A stretch of 64,000 nucleotides of DNA, from positions 41,104,037-41,168,036 of the forward strand of contig CM043966.1 of NCBI GenBank assembly GCA_014529385.2, in the 5' to 3' direction. Origin of the DNA: Adiantum capillus-veneris (lineage: Eukaryota; Streptophyta; Polypodiopsida; Polypodiales; Pteridaceae). Shown piece by piece: positions 45,087 to 57,800 of the stretch. Position numbers and translations under genes: made by a program. Position 1 is the first letter of the stretch. Each line of letters begins with the position of its first letter. The notes under the pieces were generated by a model. It searched no databases, had not been told where the DNA came from, and was given only the letters and a program-made list of their open reading frames with translations.

Positions 45087-45435
45087 ACAAAGAGAGGGAT
45101 GGAACCTTTGTGATTATATGGATTGATAGGCAATCGACTGTACAAGCATTGTAAAGATAATCAACTGAGACTTTGTGTATCAAGTGAATACTTGTTGATT
45201 TTGGAAGAAGCACATTCAGGGTAAGCAGGAGGTCATTTTTCTGCTTAAAAAAAATCTAATGCTATAATGTTTGTTAAAATTTGGTTTCCAACACTCTTCG
45301 TGGATGCTGACGCATACATGAGGCAGTGCAATGAAGCCAAAGAACAAACATTTCACTTAAGAAGAATGAAATGCCTATGAGACCAATGATAGGAGCACAC
45401 ATGTTTGCCAAATGGGGCCTAGAATTTGTGGGTCC
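45087..45435 (+). pseudogene. pol: Tat-like integrase fragment fused to the preceding RT
   Basis: GLIGNRLYKHCKDNQLRLC matches the part before the zinc finger in element F (LIGNQLYWRGKDQHLRLC at ~59157). It is followed by an AHSG.AGGHFSA finger piece and MPMRPMIGAHMFAKWGLEFV, which matches F at ~59410. So this is Tat-type integrase, while the RT before it is of another type. It ends at the truncated LTR of element D. Confidence 0.72.
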
Positions 45436-45807
45436 CATAACGGGGATAATTCAAGTTGTGTTTGCTAAGTGTTTTGCTTAGTGCATGAAGCTTTCATCTT
45501 CATTGCACTAGCTAGTCTTGAAGGAACACAAAGAATTGTATTGTAAAGTGTCTCTCTTGATGGGAGAAACCATAATGCAAAGCCTTTTGGAGGGGGGAGA
45601 AATCCGGTCCTCAACTGTTGTCAATAGCTTAATTTATCTCTCTTTTGAAAGTATTGTCGATGCTATCTAACTAGGTGTTATGCTTTTTGTTGCTCTCTCC
45701 ACCCAAGCACTCTTGTAATTCTCATTAGGAATCTATTCTAATGAAATGCCCACTATGTTCATGCTAATATCCGCTACACATAAGTTTTTAGACCAATAAA
45801 TCTTACA
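45436..45807 (+). mobile_element. Truncated 5' LTR of D
   Basis: From AACGGGGATAATTCAAG to ..AAATCTTACA it is nearly the same as 52734-53105 of the 3' LTR. The first ~1.2 kb are absent. Its GCTCC deletion in the AATCCGGTCC block is one of few differences. Confidence 0.9.
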
Positions 45808-45808
45808 T

Positions 45809-45820
45809 TGGTATCAGAGC
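45809..45820 (+). promoter_or_regulatory. Primer-binding site of D
   Basis: TGGTATCAGAGC one base after the LTR end; initiator tRNA-Met type. Confidence 0.95.
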
Positions 45821-45968
45821 ACAAGGTTTCTCTTTTCTTGCTCAAGAAGGGAGGTCCTCAAGCTAGCTACAAATGGTTGGTATTATTAATGCATGTGAGT
45901 AAGTAGAATAGGGAGTTTTCAGCCTTGCAGTGTGCCTGCCTTTGTGCAGTTAACGGGGCATCACTGTC

Positions 45969-46045
45969 AAGAGCTATGGTCTTAATAGTGGAGTCCTACG
46001 GGGCTTGCCTATGGCTTAACCACTATTGAGCTATTAGAAGCTTGA
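45969..46045 (+). other. Leader stem-loop of D
   Basis: CTTAATAGTGG (45981-45991) pairs with CCACTATTGAG (46020-46030), with one G-U wobble. Compared with B (AATAATGG/CCATTATT) the A-U pair is now G-C on both arms. An outer GTCAAG/CTTGAC pair is possible (~45966 and ~46041). Confidence 0.65.
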
Positions 46046-46208
46046 CAGGAGCCAGTGCTGTTTTGGTGTTGAAAGACCCTCTCTTCTATTCCTTGCAATT
46101 AATGGTATTCGAGCCGCGGGTACAGTAGCTTGAGTGGTTTTTCTAAAGGGGTAAAGAGGAGTAGCAACTAGGGCTTGAAGTGCCAAAGTACACCTAAAAT
46201 TTGTTAGA

Positions 46209-49200
46209 ATGGCTGACAATAGTAAAGAGAGTGAAATTAATGTTGATAACTTTGATTTTGCTCATGAGCAAGCTACTAATGATGCTTCAATGCTTGTTAA
46301 CTATCTTGTTTCTAGGCTTCAACAAGCCATGGGCAATCCATCTCTCCAAAGTGAAGTGCAACGGCAGCTCCATGCTCACGGGATTTTCCAAGCTCATCAC
46401 CATGATGACAGAACACCTAGGAAGCCTCCTTGTGAGACTACCAAAAGAGGTCTCTCTCCGATTCAGGAAGAAGAAGAGAATCCATACGAAGGGCTCAAGA
46501 ATTTACTTCTTGACGATGAATCTCCTTCCCAAAGGAGAACTCTACAGCCTCCACTGAAGCAACGAGAAAGAAGCGAGTCTCCCGCCACCTCGGCGGAGAT
46601 GGCTCCATGAAGACGGCGGGCTAAACGCTCTCCATCACCACCAAAGCGGAGAAGACCATCATACTTTTCTCCACGTCCTAATTCAAAGAGGGATGATAAA
46701 AAGCAAGAGAAGAAAAAGGCGAGAAAGAGGACACCCTCTTCTCCATCTTCTTCATCCTCTTCCTCTTATGAAATCTATGGTGGAGACGACGAAGATCAAG
46801 ACAAGAAAAAGGCAAGAAAGAGGTCACCCTCTTCTCCACCTTCTTCAAATTCTTCACCTTCTGAAGAAAGTGATGGTGCAACCTTTGAACCATCAAAAAG
46901 AAGAGGCCTAGGAAATCCTATGCCACATGGAAGAGGTCATCCAAGATGAAGAAATTCAAAGAGGGAGGGAAGAGCATCTCTTTCCTTACCTATGATGGCA
47001 CCTTTGGTGCTACGGACAAAGTCTTGGCCTTTATCCAGCAATTCGATGCGGCGTTTGGAGATGAGGGCTTCACGGAGTCCTCTAAGCTACGCCATGTACT
47101 TATGCACTTTTAAAAGTCCGCCAGACAATGGTGGTCTAGCCTACGAGCCAACGGTGAAGCTCCACGAACATGGAAAGCTTTAAGAGCTTCCATTATGAAG
47201 CAATTTTTGGCCACTGATGCCAAAGACAAAGTACTCACCGAATGGTGAAGCTTAAAGCTCTTTCCCAATGAATCCATCCACAAATATGTAGACAAGCTTT
47301 GGGACCTACAACTCAAAGCCACTGTCTTCAAAAAGTTGGATTTTGGAGAGAAAAAGCAACAATTTTGTGCGGGCTTAATCGAAGAAATGGCGGAGTATGT
47401 CAACTCCCAAAGGCCACGTACTATATCGGCGGTAATACACCACACTATGGTGGCCTCTCGAATCAATTTCCAAACGGGGGCTAAAAGAAATAATAAGCCC
47501 CCGGAAAACAAGGGTTCCAATGAGCCTAAGGGGAAGCACAATGTCCAAAAGTCTCCTAAGGGCAACTCCAACAAAGCTAAAGAGAAGGGAGTTTACAAAG
47601 GTAAGAATAAACTCTCTCCTGAAGAGCTTGAGCATTATCTTAAGGATAACCGGTGTTTCAAGTGCGGCGAACAAGGGCATGCGTACCGCGCTTGTCCCCA
47701 AAAGAACAACCGCCAAGATCCTCCTAGAGCTTCCTTGGTTGAAATCCAAGAGGAGGAGACTCACCAAACTCACCACAAAGGATCTCCTCTATGCCATGCT
47801 TGGGGAAAGGTAAGAGAACATGATGCTTTTATTCTCTTTGACCCTGGTTCTACTCACAATTTTATATCTATGGAGTTAGCCACCAAGCTAGGCATACAAT
47901 CCTACGAGATGGGAGATGTCCTACCCGCAGACAGTGCCTTCAAGGGGCAAGAAGCTTCAGTCACTCCCTTAATTGGGAAATTGAGGCTTCATGTCCAAGG
48001 CTATGTGGACAAAGAGGACTTCTTTATCCCTCGTCTCAAGCATGAGGATGTAATCCTAGGGGCACCATGGTTTGACCGCCTGGCTGCCGATGTTAAATTT
48101 CCTGAAAGGAGAATCTCCTTTAAGTTCAGGGAAAAAGACATGTATATAGATGCTAAGGAAATGGGTAACACTATCCCCATTGTACATACACCAGCTTTCA
48201 ACAAGTCAATAAAGAGTTGTATTTCCGTGTACATGATTTTTGTTAAAGACTCTCAAAATGAACCTAATGCTTTAGCAAAAGAAAATAAAAGCAACCAAAA
48301 GGAATTAGAGTTATCCAATTTTCTCAAGGGGTTTCAAGATGTTTTTATTGACGACATCCCTTGTGAGCTACCTCCTAAACGAGGTAATGATGACCATGCA
48401 ATTGAACTTCTTTCAGGAAGTTCACCGCCTAACAAACCTCCTTATAGAGTTTCTCAAGCTCAACAAGAGGAGGTTATGCGGCAAGTGCATGAGTTAGTTG
48501 AGAAGGGTATGGTTAGGCCAAGCTCATCTCCATTTTGCTCACCTGTGCTATTAGTGCAAAAGAAAGACGGCACATATCGTATGTGTGTCGACTATAGAGC
48601 ACTAAATAGGATCACTATCAAGAATAGGTTTCCCATTCCACGGCTAGAAGAACTATTTGATAAGCTACAAGGATTGACCTACTTTAGTAGGATTGACCTA
48701 AAAAGTGGCTATCATCAAATAAGGATAGTTGATCAAGACATTGCAAAGACCGCATTTCGCACCACATTTGGTCTTTACGAATACATTGTCATGCCTTTTG
48801 GCTTGACCAATGCACCAGCCACATTCAACTGCTTGATGGAGAAGCTGTTCAGGACTCATCGAACCTTCACTGGAGTGTTCTTTGATGATATTATCATCTA
48901 CTCTAATTCATTGGAGGAACACAAGCAACACCTCCAGGTAATATTTCAAGTTTTAAGAGAGAATAAACTTTATGTTAATCGAAAGAAAAGTGAATTTTTC
49001 TTGCAAGAGATTCAGTATTTAGGTCATATTATCTCTCAAGATAGCATCCAAATGGATCCATCTAAGTTAGAGGTAATAAAAGGATGGCCTAAACCAAGGA
49101 ATCTTCAAGAATTTAGAAGCTTTATAGGTATGTGTGCATACTATAGACGCTTCATAGAAAAGTTCTCAGAAATTGCGGGACCATTACATGATCTAACAAA

Positions 49201-51157
49201 GAAAAGCGTTAGGTATACATGGTCTGCTAAGGAGAACAATGCTTTCGAAAAGCTTAAAGAAAAGCTTATCTCTCACCCTGTGCTTACACTACCGGATCTC
49301 TCAAAACCATTTGAGGTCCAATGTGATGCTTGTGGTGATTGCCTTGGAGCTGTTTTGCTCCAAGAAGGGCATGCCATAGGCTATGAGAGTCGAAGGCTCG
49401 ACCCTGTTGAGCAAGCTCTAGGCATATACGAAAAGGAACTCCTTGCAGTTCTACATGCCTTAGACTCATGGAAGAACTATTTATTGGGGACTTCTTTCAT
49501 TATGTGAACGAATCACCAAAGTCTTAAGTACTTCATGACGCAGACCAAGCTCTCCGACAAACAAATGAGGTGGGCAAATTTCCTTTCGCAATTTCATTTT
49601 CATATTGCTCACATTGCTGGCAAGCATAATCAAGTAGCTGATGCACTCTCAAGACGACTGAGAGTGAATGTGGTTTCCATAGCAACTCACAATAATCTAT
49701 CTTCAATGATAGATGAGTATGCTATTGATCCCGATTTTAGAGGTGTGATTTCAGCCCTTGCATTAGGGAAGAAAGAAGAACCATTTACCTTACAAGATGG
49801 TTATCTTCTCTATGGCAATAGACTATGCGTTACTAACTCACTATGTGAGAAAGTAATGTATGAATCTCATGCTCCACCTTATGCGGGGCATAGAGGGATT
49901 TAGTCTACCTTAAAGGGAATTGAAACATATTTCTATTGGCCTACCATGAAAGTGAACATACAAGAGTATGTTTCTAAATGTGTGGTATGCCAAAAGACAA
50001 AATTTGATAGAGGGAAGCAACTTGGATTGCCTCAACCCTTGCCAATCCCTAATTCACCATGAGAGAGCATATCCATGGATTTTATCTTTGGATTGCCTAA
50101 GTCTATCCATGGGAATACGGGAATATGGACGATAGTAGATAGGTTCAGTAAACAAGCTCATTTTATACCTGTCAAAAAGACTATCAAAGCCCAGCAAATG
50201 GCAACCCTCTTTATTTCACAAATTTTCAAGTACCATGGCTTGCCAATGTCCATAGTGTCAGATAGAGATCCTAGAATGACCAGTAATTTCTGGAAGGGTC
50301 TCTTTGAGAATTTAGGGACAAGGCTAAACTTCTCTTCATCCTATCATCCACAAATGGATGGCCAAAGTGAAATAGCTAACCTAACCATTCTTGATCTACT
50401 AAAAGCCTATGTAACGGAAGCATATCAAAGATCCCAATGGGAGAAGTACTTACCCTTAGTGGAGTATGTTTACAATAACACTGTACATACTTCCATGGGA
50501 AAAGCACCTTTCGAGGTAATTGAGGGAAGATCAAAAAGTCCCTTGCTACTTAAGGTACATGGGAAGATCTTCGTTGTAGATGAGTATAGCCGAGACCTAC
50601 AAGACTCTTTTCAAAAGATTAAGGATGCTATCTCTATCTCAAAGCAAAGGCAAAAGGCTGCTGCTGACAAGCACAGAAGAGCCCAAGTCTTTAAAGAAAA
50701 CGATTGGGTCTTGTTAAAGTTTCCCAAGGCTCGATTAAGGCAAACGACGGGAAAGAATCCTACGGGCCACCAAAAGTACTATGCTAAACTAGCAAAAAGG
50801 TACTATGGTCCCTTCCATATTCTTAGGCCAATCAATGAGATGGCCTATCAACTCAAGTTGCCCAATCATTGGCTCATACACAATGCTTTCCATGTGAGCC
50901 TATTAAAGCCTTACAAAGGAGAGCCACCTCAAGAACCAACTATTGAAGACCCACCGGAGATCGAGGACCAAGAGGAGGTGCTGCAGCCTGAGTCCATTCT
51001 CCGACATGAAGACAAGGTACTAAGAGGCGGTAAGACTATCCGGCGATATCTTATTAAGGTTAAGAATTATCCTTTTGAAGATGCTAGACTGATGCAAGGC
51101 ATACAATTAAAGGATAACCTAAACCTTGTCAATGATTACAATGCTTTCCAAGAGTAA
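46209..51157 (+). pseudogene. gag-pol: gag-pol of element D
   Basis: ATG 46209 starts Gag (NVDNFDFAHE, NYLVSRLQQAMGNP). The Arg/Ser-rich part is duplicated (46710-46895), followed by the capsid-like core, CCHC knuckle CFKCGEQGHAYRAC (~47655), DPGS protease (~47840), RT with FFDDII (~48880), RNase H, integrase and the chromodomain-like tail (~50960-51110), ending TAA 51155-51157. A 723-codon open frame (47336-49507) spans Gag end to RNase H, and integrase is open for 360 codons (50075-51157). Gag has stops near 46608, 46948, 47110 and 47247; pol has TGA 49505, TAG 49902 and TGA 50060. The third RNase H acidic site reads TNHQS (TDHQS in C). At the codon where B and C have TGA, D has TGT. Confidence 0.95.
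46710..46895 (+). repeat. 93-bp duplication in the Arg/Ser-rich part of D gag
   Basis: AAGAAAAAGGCGAGAAAGAG followed by a serine/proline-rich stretch occurs at 46710 and again at 46803, a 31-codon in-frame duplication of KKKARKR-SPSSP. B, C and E0 carry a single copy. Confidence 0.85.
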
Positions 51158-51286
51158 GCAAATGTACAAAATGTTAAAAATGAACAAAGTTTTTGTCTTA
51201 TAAGACTCTATTTTTCTTTATTGTTCACAAAAATGAAGTAATATGCATGCTTAGATCAAGTTTGCAGAGACGACGTTTCCCAAACA

Positions 51287-51494
51287 CCAAGTAGAGCTTG
51301 TCACTCTACTATGGAAGACTGATAGGACTAATGTGCAGACATGCTTGCGGCAGCCTTAGGCTCTCAAGCGCCAAATGGACTAGTCATCCATTGTGGAATG
51401 ATGTCGTAGGGTAACATAGGGATCCTCTACCCGCTAAGAAAAGGACTCATGAATATGCTTTATCTTCTCTACACCATAGTCGAGGACGACTATG
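51287..51494 (+). other. Chain of stem-loops between pol and 3' LTR of D
   Basis: CCAAGTAGA/TCTACTATGG (51287-51314), CCAAATGGA/TCCATTGTGG (51371-51396), GGGTA/TACCC (51409-51432) and perfect CATAGTCG/CGACTATG (51475-51494). The second hairpin of B and C (AGACAT/ATGTCT) is lost here. The last hairpin ends 18 bases before the LTR. Confidence 0.62.
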
Positions 51495-51512
51495 ATTTCA
51501 AGAGAGAGGTAA

Positions 51513-53105
51513 TCATAATAATCAATATCTAATTCTCCTAAATGATTTTCTCATATTAAACTGATCATTTAATGTGGGGAAGTGCCAGGGGAGAAAAATC
51601 TAGAATATTGGTTAAGCTAGCAGATCGGCCACAGTAGGGATCCAAAGAAGGGAAAATAGGGATCCAAAGGGGGGGCCATCTGCAAAAGAGCCATGTGCAA
51701 CAATTGGGCTAAAAAGACCCTAAGGTTCAGCCCATTAAGACTTCCAAAATGCTAAGGTTCCAAAATTCAAAGGTTTTGTCCAAAGGGTTAAACCTTAGGG
51801 GGAATTGGATGCTTTGTGTGCTCTCCAAAGTCAATGCATATCCCTACATGGGAGGGGGCGAGCCATTCTTCTAGGGGATGAGAGAGAAAGTCACACACAC
51901 ACACAGGCTCCCTTTACACAAAGGGAATTAGGGACACATGTCAGCTCCCTAGCCCAGATGCCCACAAGGTGTGCCCAATTCCTATTGGTGACCCTTGAAG
52001 TGGACCAATGAGAATTAGGCTAGAGTAAATTTAGCCTAATTAATTTTAAAACACTTAATAAAAAGAACCAATGAAAATTAAGTCTCCTGGATGATTATTG
52101 GATAGCCTGAGAAGGGGTCCAATAGGAATTGAGCATCCCAATGGGCTACTTAATTCCTATTGGTCAGAATGGGGAAAGGTCCAATGGGGATTTAATTCAT
52201 TTAAATCAATTAAGTTTAATTGAATAAGCTCTCACAAAAGGGGAAAGGGGACACATGTCAGAAGGCTATCACTTATGTTGCTTATTAGCCATTGGCTGAG
52301 CTTGGCATTGTCCAATAGGGAGCCTGCAAGAGCAAAAAGCAAGGGGGCTCGCCCAAGAGAGAGAGGGGGCTGATTTTTGCAAGGCATTATCACACACACA
52401 CTCACACAATCTCATGTGTGAAGAAAGAGAAGACTATCTCTTCCCAAGCTTTAATGGAGAACTCATCACCTACTCCAAGCTTGTGAGATAGAAGCCTACA
52501 TCAACATACTCTTGGCTTGTGGGTGCAAATCGAACCAAGAGCCAAGATTCAATGCATGCTCATCTCCTCTACCAAGCTAATTACTAAGGTAAAGCTATGC
52601 TAATATGAGTGATTATGTGAGGAGATGTACATCTTTCTCGTAAGATACTCCTTCTTCCTCTCAATCTACTCTCATACCCTGCTAGCTCTCACCTTTTTCG
52701 AAGGTGTGTGAGGTCTTGGATATGAGAACGGGGATAATTCAAGTTGTGTTTGCCAAGTGTTTTGCTTAGTGCATGAAGCTTTCATCTTCATTGCACTAGC
52801 TAGTCTTGAAGGAACACAAAGAATTGTATTGTACAATGTCTCTCTCAATGGGAGAAACCATAATACAAAGCCTTTTGGAGGGGGGACCGGCTCCATGCAA
52901 ATCCGGTCCTCAACTGTTGTCAATAGCTTAATTTCTCTCTCTTTTGAAAGTATTGTCGATGCTATCTAACTAGGTGTTATGCTTTTTGTTGCTCTCTCCA
53001 CCCAAGCACTCTTGTAATTCTCATTAGGAATCTATTCTAATGAAATGCCCACTATGTTCATGCTAATTTCCCCTACACATAAGTTTTTAGACCATTAAAT
53101 GTTAC
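51513..53105 (+). mobile_element. 3' LTR of element D
   Basis: Follows CAAGAGAGAGGTAA. The expected TGTCATAA start is damaged to TCATAATAATC; the end is ..AAATGTTACA. About 1593 bp. The 18-bp CTTGAGGTG repeat of the other LTRs is not evident, which again sets D apart from B and C. Confidence 0.85.
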
Positions 53106-54136
53106 ATGCAACCAAAAATAGAAAAGACAAACATGAAGTGTGGTTCAAGAAGCACAACAAGAAGCCATAGAATGACCAACAAAGAGAAACCAATATGTGT
53201 TCCAAATGACTCCTAAATGGCTCATCTATCTAATTGTTATTGAATTGCAATACAAGAAAAGTTTTGCAAATGGATCATTTGGTGGCTTTTTACACACACT
53301 TTGAATAACATGTCCTACTAAGTCCCTCCCTTATCCAAAAGAATTGTCTATCAACTAGGTGCTTTTGTCTATTGAGTTATTGAGTGGGGTCTTTTCCATC
53401 TTGTTATCTACTTTATCATTCACTACATAATCTTACTTTATCATTCACTACATAATCTTACGGGAAAAAAAATTCATCAATGGCAACCACAAATGGCAAT
53501 TTGTGAATTAGAAATGCTTGATAGCAAAGTGACTGCAAAAGGAAAATATTTGTTGTTTACTATTGAAAATCAGGACTCCATGTTTCTGTCTATTGTAATT
53601 TACACAAGGTAATTATATCTTTCAAGTTTTCGCTTCGTAGTTTCCTGGCCATGAAGTAGTAGCATCCACAAATGGATAGGTGAACCAAACAAAATGCAAA
53701 ATCCTAATCATAAAATCATAATCATAACTAATCACTAATTCTAGGAGATCAACATGTAGTGATCCGTTATTTAGGGTAGGGCCATTGCTTACAATGCTCG
53801 TGCTCTCTTTAAATATGAAAATCGACTTGTTATCGTGGCAAGATTTAGGTGTTGGAAAAACAAACTAAAACATAGGGGGATAATCTTAGGGGTTTTTTGT
53901 GGACATCGTGTGCAAAATTTCAGTTGAGCTATAACCATAGTAGTAAAATATATTGTTGCTGCCTTCCTCTAGGTGCAAGTCCTACTTCCATGCATTCGAC
54001 ACCCTAGATGCAAATTTCATGCCTCATATATATCTATCTATACTATATTTAAAGGGGGGAGGTATCATCCCCCACCCCCACGTGGTAGCTTCTCTTGCAC
54101 ATGGCCTGTGCGCTTTGTAGCACGTTGACATAGGGA
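53106..54136. other. No recognisable gene
   Basis: AT-rich sequence after the LTR of D. A short direct duplication, CTACTTTATCATTCACTACATAATCTTA, lies near 53410-53461. No LTR partner for element F was found here. Confidence 0.4.
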
Positions 54137-54155
54137 GGGGGGGGGGGGGGGGGGG

Positions 54156-54223
<68 letters not shown>
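54137..54223. repeat. G22 run followed by (AG)n microsatellite
   Basis: Twenty-two G pass directly into about 65 bases of AG repeats. Confidence 0.97.
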
Positions 54224-54227
<4 letters not shown>

Positions 54228-54879
54228 GCCATCACCAGGGGCACCTAAGTACTAGCGAGTGATAATGACCTTATCAAGCTGAGTTATGTGAGCATGTGGG
54301 TGCGAGATTGTGGACTAGTGAGTTTTTGGCTTTCTAAAAGAAGCCTTAGAGGAGATTTGAGTTAGGCATACTTTCAATATTTTTAGTGATAATTGAGACT
54401 TACTGTAAATGTTATTTTGGTTTTAAAATATTAAATGTGTATTTTTATTTCACCTTTCATTTCACTACCTCACATGGCTCGACTTCTCTTGCATTCTATT
54501 CTTTTAGAATGCTAAAAGAAAAGCTTCACCTTGCATAATTCTAGTAAGTTCTATACATACATACATATGCGCACGTGCACGCGTGCGTGCACACACACAC
54601 ACACACATATTAATGAGCAAACCATAGTAAAGAGAAGAAAAACCAATGAAATATGTCAGAATTTAGTTCAAAATCCTTACAAATTTCAAGAATTTTGCTA
54701 GTATTTTTGGTTGTCTTCTTTGCGAGGAGGACACTTGGTCACTTAAAAAAAGAGTCATTCCCTAACAATGCTTCACCTTATATAATTCTAGTTAAAGTCA
54801 CTTTCTTATTGTTTTAGAAAGCCATCGTGACCCTTTCACTTGTTACTTTGTTAGCATACATGCACATTCAAATGTTTGT
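54224..54879. other. Non-coding spacer with alternating purine-pyrimidine tract
   Basis: No gene seen. (ATAC)n then ATGCGCACGTGCACGCGTGCGTGC and (CA)n at about 54556-54607, a tract of strictly alternating purine and pyrimidine. Confidence 0.5.
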
Positions 54880-57800
54880 CTCATCTTGCATTCACGTGTC
54901 AAAGATTTCAAAACGGAAGAAAAGGCTTCGTCACAAGATATGGGATGAGAAAACAGAAATAGCGGGTTGAAAATGAAGAGAAAGCAAAAATGATAGCCCA
55001 GGACAAGTTGAAAGAAACTAGCAGTGAATTCAAGGAAACAACTAGGAAATCTGGAGGATCCATTCTGGTTGATAAAATTTTTGAGCCTATTAATGCTGCC
55101 TTGGAAGCCTACCAAGTAGGACTTAAAGCAGACCAAAACATGGAAAACAAATGGAAAAACTATCCATCTCCAGACATGGAAGCAGCAAAGCTGGAGGCTT
55201 ATCAAAATTTGGTAAGAATCATGCAAGAAATGTTGGATAAACAAAAACCCAAGCTTGAAAGTATTGCAAAATCGGAAGAGCTTGCGGTAAAAGAAACAAA
55301 AGAAAAATCCGATGTGGTGGCAGAACCCCACCTTGAAACAAATGAACCAGAGCTTATAGTGCCGGACAGTGAAGATGCCTTAGACGGAATTCCATTTGTA
55401 GAGGAAGACTGGCCATGACACTTATGGGAAAAGGTGAGAGAGATCAATGATGGGAGCGTAACTTTAAAGTCCGCTGGACTATAGGGGAAGTTTGGTTGGA
55501 TAACCTACCATTTGATATAACATGGATTTACAATCCTTATACGGGGATTGCAGATCAGAAGCTTCAAGAATATCTAAACCATTGACATTAAAAAAACTAC
55601 CTTCTTACTTGGGAGATAACGAAGATGAATCCATCGTGTGCAAGACCACTCAAGTAAAAAGAGCCAAACAGACCCTAGAAGTGGACAACATTCATTCAAT
55701 CATGTCTACACCCATCCAATGCACTCTTACTTTGGGAGAACTGTTGAAACTCAGGCCATACTTATGGAACGATTTACAGAAAACCTTAGAGAAGGTGGGG
55801 ATAACAGGGTTAATCTCTAAGAATTTGGGAAAATTGAAAAATGAAATGGAAAACAAAGAGATTCAATCAGTTCCTATGAACAAGGTCGAAGAATATTATG
55901 AAGGGAAAGAAGGAAACACCACCCTCCCAGTGAAATATAATGACATTGAAACCATGGCAATACTGGATAGTGGAGCTGGCATAGCCATAGCCACTAAAAG
56001 CAGTATGGGAATCCTGGGGACAGCCAGGGCGAATGAAATTGCAGTTGGTTGATGGACGCATTGAGAGACCACTAGGGATACTTGAAAAAGTGATAGTCAA
56101 TTCTTGTGGGATAGAATATCAACACACTTTTGCCATAGTAGACTTTGGGAAAAAACTAAACTATGAAATCATATTGCGAAGACCTTTCATGTGACAGGTA
56201 CAACTTATCCAAGATTTGGGAAACGACTATCTGTACTTGAAGCAGATGGGATCTATAACAAGAGTCAATCTAAAAGATCATACTTATAGAGATGTATTGA
56301 AAACACCCATCCAAGAGTTTGATTCAGTCTCTTCGGTTGAAACTAAACTTCCATCCTGGTTAAACAAAGACACTCCTATTTGGATGTGCGGAGCTTCAAA
56401 AAATGGAAGCTTAAGACGAGAGGAATGTATCCTAGAAAGGGACTATACAGCGAAAATGGATGTATGTGTTAATAAGTCTATACCTACTCAATTTTGCAAT
56501 GAGGATAGCTACGACATAATTACCATCCAAATGATGCGAGTCCTCAACATTGAAAACAAAGATGAGGAAACCAAGGACTTGATGAAAGCTCAGCAAGTCT
56601 TTTCTGACCTCTATTACGATGCAACTGATGAGTTAGATGAACACTTAGCTACCTCAGAAGATTCGGGGTCAGAAAAAGAGCATATGAGAGCTTAGTTACT
56701 CTTAAGGGAGGGGAGGAAAAGTTTTTTGACTTTCCAAACCAGAAATCAAGAAGACAAAAATGGTATAGACAAAAGAGAGACACCAATATCGTGAAAACAT
56801 GACCTATGCCATTAGTCTCCAGTAAAACACAATTCCTGATGCAGATAGATGCTAATGATTGTGTCAAGGACAAAATAACTGGCATATATCCTTCAAACAA
56901 AAATTAAAAAATGTCTCAGATATCGAGAAAAACAAGGAAGGATACTCAATAAAAATAAAAAAATAAGAAACCACTCATGACTAGAGTCGATGACTAGAGT
57001 CGAGCGGAAAAAGAAATATTAAGAGTTGAAAAAAGCTCAAAAGGAGATATACACAACCGAAATCAAAACCACGGAAGAGGATGGTAATGATGTAATGCAT
57101 GTTCCATCCCATTACAGAAAGTATACTCTCCAAGATCGGAAAATCATAATTGAACAACCTGTTAGGGAACTACGGAAACAAGGCGAATCTTACAAAGGGC
57201 CTGAAAACGCTAAAAGGGTAGACTTGGCTGAACAAGGAGAAGAGCCTAGACCTGCTTACATTGCGAATGACCTAACAGAAGAAGAAGAAAAGCTTTTGCT
57301 GAGCTTGTTAAAGGAATACCAAGATATCTTCACTTGGTCTTACAAGGATCTCAAGGGTGTTGATCCAGAAATCTATCAACATACTATACCCATGAGAGAT
57401 GATGCAAAACCAAGTAGACAAAGACCATACACTTATAACAAAACATTTGCCACGAAGATTAAAGAAGAGATTGAAAAGCTAAAGGAAGCTGAATTACGAA
57501 ATTGAACACACAGATTGGGTGTCTCCAATTGTGGTAGTACCTAAGAAGAATGGGAAATTATGAGTGTGTATTAATCTCAAAAAGGTGAATGCAGCTACCA
57601 TTAGAGACAACTTTCCTCTTCCGATAACTGAGCATGTTTTAGAAAGAGTGACAGGAAAAGAATCTTAGAGCCTCTTAGACGGCTTTTCGGGATACAATCA
57701 ACTTTTGGTTGACCCAAAAGATCATCATAAAACTGGTTTTGCAATAGAATGGGGTATATTTGCCTATCGGATTATGCCGTTTGGGTTAACTAATGCTTCA

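Larger units (their letters stand above)
45436..53105 (+). mobile_element. Gypsy element D, 5' LTR truncated
   Basis: Internal region complete (primer site 45809, gag-pol 46209-51157, 3' stem-loops) and 3' LTR full (51513-53105), but only the last ~372 bases of the 5' LTR remain. The break lies at 45435/45436 inside integrase-like sequence. D is the more diverged sister of B/C in the family. A target duplication cannot be determined. Confidence 0.92.

Noticed and set aside
44134-45435. Fungal contamination as the explanation of the unusual RT
   Set aside because: The fragment lies between plant-type elements, is decayed like its neighbours and is joined to Tat-like integrase seen again in F, so it is integrated. 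Origin by transfer remains open.
45430-45440. Integrase of the preceding fragment continuing on the far side of element D at 53106
   Set aside because: The sequence after 53105 has no readable integrase, so an insertion of D into that gene cannot be shown.
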